Shown in pieces: positions 7,724-13,749 of a stretch of DNA of 13,749 nt; positions within the stretch are counted from its first letter, which is position 1; every line of letters starts with the position of its first letter. The stretch is taken from the NCBI GenBank assembly GCA_031288455.1, contig JAITRI010000022.1, positions 1 through 13,749 of the forward strand, in the 5' to 3' direction. The notes below the pieces were generated by a model. It was not told where the DNA came from, ran no database searches, and was given only the letters and a program-made list of their open reading frames with translations. This DNA comes from Puniceicoccales bacterium. Lineage in GTDB: Bacteria > Verrucomicrobiota > Verrucomicrobiia > Opitutales > JAIRKQ01. The position numbers and the translations under genes were made by a program.

Positions 7724-8378
7724 AAAATATTTTATTTATCACACTGTCCGCCAATCCGTACTCAATCGCCTCCTTGGCATTCATGTAGAAGTCGCGATCG
7801 GTGTCCTTCGTTATCTTGTCCAGCGGCTGCCCCGATGCCGCCGCCAGTATTTTATTCAACTCCGCGCGCGTCTTTTCCATTTCCTGCGCCTGTATATTTA
7901 TATCAACCGCCTGCGCCACTATCTGTCCCATTATCAGCGGCTGATGTATCAACACCCTGGCATTGGGATACAAATAGCGATTCCCCTTTTTTGCGCCGCA
8001 CAGCAGAATGGAGCCCATGCTGGCTGCTATGCCAGTCACTATCACCCGAATTGGCGATGAAATGAGCACCATCGTGTCATAGATCGACATCCCGGATGTT
8101 ATGGACCCGCCGGGCGTGTTTATGAAGAAATCTATGGGCGCTCCTCTATCGGTCAATTCCAAATACAGCAGCTTTTCGGTGATGTCCTTCGCCGCTTTGT
8201 CATCGATGCCGCCCCACAGAAAAACTTTCCGCTCCCTGAGGAACCGCTTCTGCACTATGGCAAAATGGCTTGAGGAATCCTTGGTCTCGCATTTCGAGGA
8301 TTCCTCATTCTCATCATCTTCGTCGTCGTCATCCTCATCGAAACGGATACCATTCGCATTTGAATCACCTTTCAGCAT
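7722..8378 (-). CDS. clpP: ATP-dependent Clp protease proteolytic subunit, with an acidic N-terminal extension
   Basis: This is the cytoplasmic serine peptidase that forms the barrel of Clp proteases with a ClpX/ClpA-type ATPase; no such partner is encoded in the window. The product is 218 residues. The triad is intact and correctly spaced: Ser120 in GIAASMG, His145 in VLIHQPL and Asp194 in KDTDRD (25 and 49 residues apart, as in E. coli ClpP). FINTPGGSITSG and EAIEYGLAD are also family blocks. The N-terminus is odd. Residues 14-26 are almost all Asp/Glu, and the usual axial-loop segment before the RERVIFL-like block is replaced by a short stretch (SSHFAIVQKRF). The ATG at 8378 has GAGG nine bases upstream. 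It is the first gene of the minus-strand cluster. Confidence 0.95.
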   Translation of the reverse strand: MLKGDSNANGIRFDEDDDDEDDENEESSKCETKDSSSHFAIVQKRFLRERKVFLWGGIDDKAAKDITEKLLYLELTDRGAPIDFFINTPGGSITSGMSIYDTMVLISSPIRVIVTGIAASMGSILLCGAKKGNRYLYPNARVLIHQPLIMGQIVAQAVDINIQAQEMEKTRAELNKILAAASGQPLDKITKDTDRDFYMNAKEAIEYGLADSVINKIF

Positions 8379-8558
8379 TGTGCGGTGCCTCGTAATGATT
8401 CTCCAGGGAAAAGCAACAATTTAATGCAAAACAATCGCCAATTGCTCCCGCAGCATATTTTTCTACCGCATGCACTGCGCCGCCTGCCAAAAATAAATTT
8501 GTACAAAAGGCTTGATTCTAAAATTTTAAACTCCAGTCTAACCGATCTGGTTAGGGAT
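8379..8558. promoter_or_regulatory. Divergent promoter region between clpP and the tRNA genes
   Basis: This 180-bp gap separates leftward clpP from the rightward tRNA genes, so it must hold promoters for both directions. For the tRNAs, TTGATT at 8512 with a weak -10 near 8536-8542 is possible. For clpP on the minus strand, TTGGCA (8486-8491) is a good -35, but no clear -10 follows at the right distance. A perfect 10-bp palindrome TTTGTACAAA lies at 8498-8507 and could be an operator. None of these sites is certain; only the divergent arrangement is. Confidence 0.45.
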
Positions 8559-8635
<77 letters not shown>

Positions 8636-8657
8636 AAATTTGGAGTTATTAAATTCT

Positions 8658-8733
8658 GGGGCCGTAGCTCAATTGGTAGAGCGCCACAATGGCATTGTGG
8701 AGGTCGTCGGTTCGATCCCGATCGGCTCCACCA
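8658..8733 (+). tRNA. tRNA-Ala (anticodon GGC)
   Basis: This 76-nt gene has acceptor arms GGGGCCG and CGGCTCC, including the G3-U70 pair that marks alanine tRNAs. The anticodon stem is CCACA/TGTGG with loop ATGGCAT, giving anticodon GGC for alanine GCC/GCU codons. The T arm is GTCGG-TTCGATC-CCGAT. The discriminator is A and CCA is encoded. It follows tRNA-Arg by 22 bp. Confidence 0.97.
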
Positions 8734-8820
8734 TTTGCATGGGCAGTGTGTGGCACGCTGGATTAAGATTTCATGCGGCGGCGCAAATATCCTTGTAAAA
8801 GAAAATTTTATGGAAATAGT

Positions 8821-11124
8821 GTGAAACAGGTGAGCAGGAGGAGAAAATTCGCCAATTCATTGTGCATGGGATGTGTGCTCATGCTGCTGATTTGCGCCGT
8901 TTGTGGTGCATCGACGGTGGCGGATGACGCCTCCGATGATACGCTTTTGCAGAGCCGTGAAATGCGTGCCGAAACCATATACATGGTGAGATTCATGGAG
9001 GAGGTGCATTTGGAGCACAAGGATATCTCGCTTCTGGACAACAAGGCCATACTGATCAATTTTTTGACGGAGCTGGATCACGGCAAGATGATATTTTTGC
9101 AGAGTGAGGTGGATGACATAGCCAAGAGATTTATTTCCACGCTCGACGTTTTTGTTAGCGGCGGAAGTCTGACGCCAGCGTTTAACATTTTCAAAAAATT
9201 CAAAGCGTCTGCCGTTAGGCGCGTCGATTGGATACGCGACAGACTGGACAAGCCATTTGATTTTTCAGTGGAGGACACATTTTTTTCAAATGCGGATGAT
9301 CGCGAATGGCCACTCACCGGAAATGATGCCGATGCACTCTGGGAGAAGCGGCTGAAGTTCGAAGTGCTGGGCGAGGCGATCAAGCTGTGCTCATCCTCTA
9401 GGAAAGACAGTAAAGCGGCGGATGGCGAAGAGTGCGGGCCCATGAAATATTCGGAGAATGACGTCATCGGCGCACTCGGCGATGCGGTGAAAAACGTGAA
9501 GCGCAGATATGAAAGTTGGTGCAAATCCTACAGAGAAATCGATGCGTGGCTGATCCAGGAAATGTTCCTGAACAGCATTTCGAAGATGTATGATCCGCAC
9601 ACAAGTTTTCTGTCGAAATATTCCTTCGATGATCTGTCGATTCACATAAACAACACGCTCACCGGGATCGGCATAAGTTTTCGCGATGAAAATGGAATGT
9701 TTGAAGTGGAGAGATTGACGCCCGGTGGCCCTGCGAAATTGTCCGGGGAAATCACGGTTGGCGATAAAATCATTGCCGTTGCGCAGGGAGACAGCGGTGA
9801 ATTCGTTGACATTGTCGGGCTCAGGTCCTACAAAGTCGTCAAGCTTCTGCGCGGGGAAAAGGGAACCGTTGTCCGCGTCAAGCTGGAGACCGTTACCGGC
9901 GACACCAAGGTGGTGCGATTGGAGCGCGATGTGATAAAGCTTGACGCATCCCGCGCCAGCGCAAAATATTTCGAGCTGCAAGATGGTGGCGTCATCGCAA
10001 GGATCGGAGTCATAGAGCTGCCATCGTTCTACGGCGGAGGGGACGCGGAGGACGAGCAGGGCGTATACGCCGACAGGGACGTTGACACTCTGCTGAAGGA
10101 GTTGAAAAATAGGGGCGTGGATGCGATAGTGTTGGATTTGCGGCAGAACGGCGGTGGGCTGTTGAATCAGGCAATTTCGATCACCGGACTATTCATCACG
10201 ACTGGTCCCGTTGTGCAGGTGAAAGATTATTCGGGAAAAATAGAGACATTCTACGATAAAAATGAGTACATTGCCTGGGAAGGGCCACTGGTGGTGCTGT
10301 CCTCCTCCGAAAGTGCATCCGCCTCTGAGATTTTGATAGGGGCGCTTCGCGACAATAGGCGAGCGGTGATCGTTGGCGCGGAAACGACATATGGAAAAGG
10401 AAGCGCCCAGATGACATTTGACATGAATAGGTCCTTCAGCCAGTTGGGGCGCAACAGAGACCTGGGAGCGGCGTGCATCACCGTCCAAAAATGGTACCTT
10501 CCAACGGGGACATCGACGCAACTGAAGGGCATTCAGGCGGACATAAAACTTCGCGGACTGGATGAGTGTTTCCATAGGCGCGAAGCGGATTTTCCACATG
10601 CGCTGAAGTGGGATACGATTCCACCGGTGGAATTTGACCGCAATGGCGAGCGGCACATGGTGGAATGCCGCGCCACCGCTGATCTAATCGCCACATTGGC
10701 AAAACGGTCCGAAGAGCGCCAGAAGACTCTGGAGGAGTTCAAAATTCTATCGGAGCGCATAGAGTCCTTCGATCGCATCGTGAATAAAAAAACATTCCCG
10801 CTGAGAATCTCCGCACGGCTTCAGGAAAAGCGGAGGGATGATGAATTTAGGCGCAGGATGAACGGCGCAATAGGGGCACTGAAGGAAAAGCAGGACTATC
10901 CGTGCGAGAATATTTATTTGCCGGATGCCGCGCGCGACGAGTGCGAAAATGCACGCAATGCGTCAAAGGAAGACATGGATGGCATAGCAACGCTGGACAC
11001 AAACCTCCGCGAAAGCCTGAGGATCGCCGCCGATTGGATAAGGGCGCTGAACCGCGGCCAATTGGCAGAAGATTGCTCATTCACCCACATGCCAGACATT
11101 GCCGTTGAATCCATGCCCCGATGA
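8821..11124 (+). CDS. prc: Tail-specific (carboxy-terminal processing) protease, S41 family
   Basis: This 767-residue protease acts in the cell envelope, trimming or degrading proteins from their C-terminal ends. An N-terminal signal peptide has a basic start (MKQVSRRRK) and a hydrophobic core to about residue 27, with probable cleavage after CGA. The Tsp N-terminal domain follows, including FLTELDHGKMIFLQSEVDD. A PDZ domain spans about 275-375 (GIGISF, then VERLTPGGPAKLSG). The S41 domain holds the Ser/Lys dyad: Ser500 in SASASEI, Asp511 eleven residues on, and Lys526 in TYGKGS. The C-terminal domain includes ALKWDTIPPVEFD, typical of this family. The start is GTG at 8821, which gives a normal signal peptide; the longer reading frame from 8773 adds 16 residues with no better ribosome binding site. 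It overlaps dxs by four bases. Confidence 0.95.
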   Translation: MKQVSRRRKFANSLCMGCVLMLLICAVCGASTVADDASDDTLLQSREMRAETIYMVRFMEEVHLEHKDISLLDNKAILINFLTELDHGKMIFLQSEVDDIAKRFISTLDVFVSGGSLTPAFNIFKKFKASAVRRVDWIRDRLDKPFDFSVEDTFFSNADDREWPLTGNDADALWEKRLKFEVLGEAIKLCSSSRKDSKAADGEECGPMKYSENDVIGALGDAVKNVKRRYESWCKSYREIDAWLIQEMFLNSISKMYDPHTSFLSKYSFDDLSIHINNTLTGIGISFRDENGMFEVERLTPGGPAKLSGEITVGDKIIAVAQGDSGEFVDIVGLRSYKVVKLLRGEKGTVVRVKLETVTGDTKVVRLERDVIKLDASRASAKYFELQDGGVIARIGVIELPSFYGGGDAEDEQGVYADRDVDTLLKELKNRGVDAIVLDLRQNGGGLLNQAISITGLFITTGPVVQVKDYSGKIETFYDKNEYIAWEGPLVVLSSSESASASEILIGALRDNRRAVIVGAETTYGKGSAQMTFDMNRSFSQLGRNRDLGAACITVQKWYLPTGTSTQLKGIQADIKLRGLDECFHRREADFPHALKWDTIPPVEFDRNGERHMVECRATADLIATLAKRSEERQKTLEEFKILSERIESFDRIVNKKTFPLRISARLQEKRRDDEFRRRMNGAIGALKEKQDYPCENIYLPDAARDECENARNASKEDMDGIATLDTNLRESLRIAADWIRALNRGQLAEDCSFTHMPDIAVESMPR

Positions 11125-13112
11125 GCATTCTCGAGACAATCCGCTCGCCGAAGGATATCAAAAATTTGCCCGCCCAGCGGCTGAATGAGCTGGCCGCAGA
11201 AATCCGAGCGCTGCTGGTCGACGTCACCGCAAAGAATGGCGGGCATTTGGCATCGAATCTTGGTGTGGTGGAGCTCACCATAGCGCTCCATAGAGTTTTC
11301 GATTCGCCCACCGATAGGATTATTTTTGACGTCTCACACCAGACCTATGTGCACAAGCTGCTGACCGGAAGGAACGGGGACGTGTTCCTAAAAATAAGGA
11401 TGGATGGCGGCTGCAGCGGATTTTCTTCCCCCGATGAAAGTGAACACGATGCATTCGTCGCCGGACATGCTGGGACGGCACTATCCGCCGCGCTCGGATT
11501 GGCCTATGCCAGGGATAAAATCGGCGATGGGACAAGCAACATCATTGCCGTTCTCGGAGATGCTTCCCTGTCATGTGGGCTCACGATGGAGGCGCTGAAT
11601 AACATGTCCGCTACCACAAAAAGACTCATCATCATAGTCAACGACAATAAATTTTCCATAGGACGGAGCGTTGGCGCGATCCCACTTTACCTGAATAAAA
11701 TTCTCCGCAGCAAAATTTATGGCGCCACAATCGGTGTTCTTAAAAAAATGCTCGGCAGTGGCAAATTTGGCACATCGATCCTGCGCAATGCCCGGCGACT
11801 GAAGCGCGCACTGAAAAGTCTGATTCTGCCGACGTCATACTTTGAATACTACGGCCTGCGGTACTTCGGTCCCGTTGACGGGCACAGCATCGCGCAGATG
11901 GAAGAAATTTTTGAATTCTGCAGGCACTCCAAAGTCCCAGTTTTGGTGCACGTGAAGACTGTCAAAGGCAAGGGATGTGCCGCGGCGGCGGATTTTCCGG
12001 AAAAATTTCACGGGGTTGAACCGGCTGTCGCACTGGAGAATTGCGAAAAAAATGCCGATTGCGAGAAAAATACAGCCTCCGCAAAGGATACCGATTACGG
12101 CGAAATACTCGGCCTCCAACTGGCGAAATTGGCGGAATGCGACGTGCGCATAGTCGGCGTCGTTTCTGCCATGGCGCGCGGAACCGGGCTCGTGCACATG
12201 CGCAACAAATTTCCCGATCGGTGCCTGGACGTTGGCATCGCCGAGGAGCATGCGGTAACATTCTCGGCGGCCCTGGCGAAAGGCGGCATGCGCCCGATCT
12301 GCGCCATGTATTCCACATTTTTGCAGCGCGCATTCGATCAGATTCTGCACGACGTCTGCCTGCAAAATTTACCGGTGATATTTTGCATAGACCGCGCCGG
12401 AATCTCGGCACACGACGGTGCAACGCACCACGGAATATTCGACATATCATATTTGCGGCCGATTCCAAATGCTGTAATTCTGCAGCCAAACGGGGCACAG
12501 GAATTCGTGGACGCACTGCATTCAGCATTGCTGTGGAATTGCCCGACGTTCATACGCTATCCGAAATCATGCGGGCGGGTGGTGGACGCGAGCGCGCTGA
12601 AGTTTTCAAAATTTCTTGGAATCGGGCGTGCCGATGAGCTGGTGCGCGGCAAAGAAGTTTGTCTCATCGCCCTTGGCCCCATGATTGATCTTGCGCGTGC
12701 GGTGGCCGCACAGTTGAAATCAGCTGGAGTGAATGCCGGCATCCTCAACGGGCGGTTTGCCAAGCCACTGGACGAATCGGCGCTGGGAAAAGTTTTTGAA
12801 GACTACGAAATGGTCGCGACGATCGAGGATAATGTCCTGTCCGGAGGGTTTGGCAGCGCAGTGCTGGAGTTTTACTTAGCGGCGGAACGGAACTCCAGCG
12901 GCGTCCGCAAAAATCGTGGCACTCGGAAAATTCTGCGGTTCGGATGGCCCGATAAATTCATTGGTCACGGGTCGTCCATCGGCAGCATCATGGGAAAAAA
13001 TGGACTGTCTCCATCCGAAATCGCCGGCAAAATAATTGGAGCGCTATCGGCAACGGAACCACATTCGCGAAAAATTTCCACGGCCAATGCTGGCGTCGGG
13101 CATTTTTTATGA
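11121..13112 (+). CDS. dxs: 1-deoxy-D-xylulose-5-phosphate synthase
   Basis: This thiamine-diphosphate enzyme condenses pyruvate and glyceraldehyde 3-phosphate, the first step of the MEP isoprenoid pathway; the product also feeds thiamine and pyridoxal synthesis. The protein is 663 residues. The N-terminal domain has HLASNLGVVELTIALH, DVSHQTYVHKLLTGR and the cofactor motif GDASLSCG...NDN (146-176). The middle domain has the catalytic glutamate in GIAEEHAVTF (Glu375), then YSTFLQRAFDQILHDV and DRAGISAHDGATHHG. The C-terminal transketolase domain includes TIEDNVLSGGFGSAVLEF. DVSHQ for DVGHQ and GDAS for GDGA mark a divergent DXS type that I associate with the PVC group rather than a defect. Its ATG overlaps the prc stop (ATGA), so translation is probably coupled. 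Confidence 0.96.
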   Translation: MSILETIRSPKDIKNLPAQRLNELAAEIRALLVDVTAKNGGHLASNLGVVELTIALHRVFDSPTDRIIFDVSHQTYVHKLLTGRNGDVFLKIRMDGGCSGFSSPDESEHDAFVAGHAGTALSAALGLAYARDKIGDGTSNIIAVLGDASLSCGLTMEALNNMSATTKRLIIIVNDNKFSIGRSVGAIPLYLNKILRSKIYGATIGVLKKMLGSGKFGTSILRNARRLKRALKSLILPTSYFEYYGLRYFGPVDGHSIAQMEEIFEFCRHSKVPVLVHVKTVKGKGCAAAADFPEKFHGVEPAVALENCEKNADCEKNTASAKDTDYGEILGLQLAKLAECDVRIVGVVSAMARGTGLVHMRNKFPDRCLDVGIAEEHAVTFSAALAKGGMRPICAMYSTFLQRAFDQILHDVCLQNLPVIFCIDRAGISAHDGATHHGIFDISYLRPIPNAVILQPNGAQEFVDALHSALLWNCPTFIRYPKSCGRVVDASALKFSKFLGIGRADELVRGKEVCLIALGPMIDLARAVAAQLKSAGVNAGILNGRFAKPLDESALGKVFEDYEMVATIEDNVLSGGFGSAVLEFYLAAERNSSGVRKNRGTRKILRFGWPDKFIGHGSSIGSIMGKNGLSPSEIAGKIIGALSATEPHSRKISTANAGVGHFL

Positions 13113-13129
13113 AAATTGGCACCTTTTAA

Positions 13130-13157
13130 TTGTAAAAAGCAAAAAAAATGCTAAAAT
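13130..13157 (+). promoter_or_regulatory. Candidate promoter of the yqgE-like gene
   Basis: TTGTAA (13130-13135) and TAAAAT (13152-13157) are spaced 16 bp apart, in the 55-bp gap after dxs. The -10 matches consensus at five of six positions. Transcription would start near 13164, only about four bases before the ATG at 13168, which has no ribosome binding site. That would make the mRNA nearly leaderless. The match is by eye, in AT-rich sequence, so it is tentative. Confidence 0.35.
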
Positions 13158-13167
13158 TGTTCGCTTT

Positions 13168-13716
13168 ATGAGTGAACATGCGTCTCATCGCCGGCGCAGA
13201 GGCATGCCGGGAACATTGGCTGGGCAAATACTGATCGCTCATCCAATATTGGACGAGGAGCAGTTCGCCAAAACGGTGCTATTCGTTGAATGCGACACCG
13301 GCAAAAGTGTGTCCGGTATAATTTTAAATCGCCCACTAAATGTCATGCTGAAGGCATTGGGGAAAAATTTCGAAAATTTGCCCGTCAGCAATACTCCCGT
13401 GTATTTCGGAGGGCAAGACGGCGAAACAACGGTCATGCTAACGGCGTGGGTATTCGATAACAGCAAAAAAATCTTCGAAATATATTGCGAACTCTCAAGC
13501 GCCGAGGCGGAAAGCCTCCGCAAAATGAACACAAACGTGCAAACAAGAGCATTCCTCGGCTACTGCGATTTCGACGCTCACCTATACGACGACATTCGCA
13601 AAGGGCTGTGGATAGTGGGCGACACCAGAAATCTGTTCGGCGCCCAGGAGCACGAAGAAAAATTGTGGCAGACGCTGCTGCTCCAGGAAAATCCGAACGC
13701 GCTGGTGTACCGCTGA
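13168..13716 (+). CDS. YqgE/AlgH family protein (UPF0301, DUF179)
   Basis: This 182-residue protein belongs to the YqgE/AlgH family, a widespread bacterial family of small soluble proteins whose biochemical role is not settled; AlgH has been linked to alginate gene regulation in Pseudomonas. The family pattern is clear. There is an opening LAGQILIAHP, then FAKTVLFV, SGIILNRPL, VYFGGQDGETTVML, FLGYCDFDAHLYDDIRKGLWIV and a closing NLFG. The canonical GYAGW is replaced by GYCDF. I chose the ATG at 13168; a second at 13204 (MPGTLAGQ) has GAGG too close to act as a binding site, and the frame is open further upstream inside dxs. It may be expressed with prc-dxs or from its own promoter. Confidence 0.87.
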   Translation: MSEHASHRRRRGMPGTLAGQILIAHPILDEEQFAKTVLFVECDTGKSVSGIILNRPLNVMLKALGKNFENLPVSNTPVYFGGQDGETTVMLTAWVFDNSKKIFEIYCELSSAEAESLRKMNTNVQTRAFLGYCDFDAHLYDDIRKGLWIVGDTRNLFGAQEHEEKLWQTLLLQENPNALVYR

Positions 13717-13718
13717 TG

Positions 13719-13749
13719 AAATCGTCGGAGATCCAAAGACAACGGCATC
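13719..13749 (+). repeat. Dispersed repeat segment, copy B (cut by the window edge)
   Basis: This segment matches 116-146 at 27 of 31 positions in the same orientation and starts two bases after the yqgE-like stop codon. It runs to the last base of the window, so the full repeat unit probably continues to the right. Confidence 0.75.

Noticed and set aside
8658..8733. Reading the second tRNA as tRNA-His because of its CAC/GTG-rich anticodon arm
   Set aside because: When the loop is aligned on T33 the anticodon is GGC, and the G3-U70 pair with an A discriminator fits alanine. There is no extra G at -1 as expected for histidine.
8836..8841. AGGAGG near the start of prc as a ribosome binding site
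   Set aside because: The nearest in-frame start codons downstream are 18 or more bases away and would remove the basic part of the signal peptide. The hexamer encodes two arginines of that basic region.
11556..11575. GDAS instead of GDG in the DXS cofactor motif as a sign of inactivation
   Set aside because: The rest of the cofactor site, the catalytic glutamate and overall length are intact, and I recall similar GDA-type DXS enzymes from PVC bacteria. It looks like a lineage type, not a defect.
13083..13120. Terminator at the 3' end of dxs
   Set aside because: AATGC/GCATT with a 9-nt loop and six T residues partly inside the stem is too weak, and a GCCAAT/ATTGGC pairing spanning the same region competes with it. 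The similarity to the GCCAAT/ATTGGC hairpin after topB may be chance.

Overview
The window looks like an ordinary stretch of bacterial chromosome, most probably from a member of the Verrucomicrobiota/PVC group (possibly Opitutae-like). This is inferred from family-level features, not from a search. The DXS is of the divergent type with DVSHQ and GDAS motifs, as I recall it from PVC bacteria. The L28 protein has the RRG..K..GGIG insert. The Prc has the full N-domain/PDZ/S41/C-domain layout, and the topoisomerase is TopB-like with C-terminal repeats. There is no sign of phage, plasmid, CRISPR or insertion sequence.

Layout. Positions 1-371 are non-coding and hold two near-identical copies of a 76-bp palindromic module separated by a 134-bp spacer. 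From 372 to 8378 everything is on the minus strand. In transcription order this is clpP, two tandem family-8 glycosyltransferase genes, trpS, a topB-type type IA topoisomerase, rpmB (L28) and serS. From 8559 to 13716 everything is on the plus strand: tRNA-Arg(ACG), tRNA-Ala(GGC), prc (tail-specific S41 protease), dxs and a yqgE/AlgH-family gene. The two halves diverge from a 180-bp region at 8379-8558. The last 31 bases repeat part of the spacer found at 116-146, so both edges of the window carry the same dispersed repeat family.

How the genes fit together. Most are housekeeping: aminoacylation (serS, trpS, two tRNAs), ribosome (rpmB), DNA topology (topB), proteolysis (clpP in the cytoplasm, prc in the cell envelope) and isoprenoid precursor synthesis (dxs). 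The accessory element is the duplicated GT8 pair, whose first gene is closely coupled to clpP and which probably modifies a cell-surface glycan. prc-dxs (ATGA overlap) and trpS-topB (close or overlapping junction) look translationally coupled.

I found no clear new multi-gene system. The features most worth a second look are the palindromic repeats whose stems are conserved while their loops differ, the matching repeat at the far edge, the acidic N-terminal tail and shortened axial-loop region of ClpP, and a strong excess of AAAATTT/AAATTTT tracts over TTTTAAA across the window.
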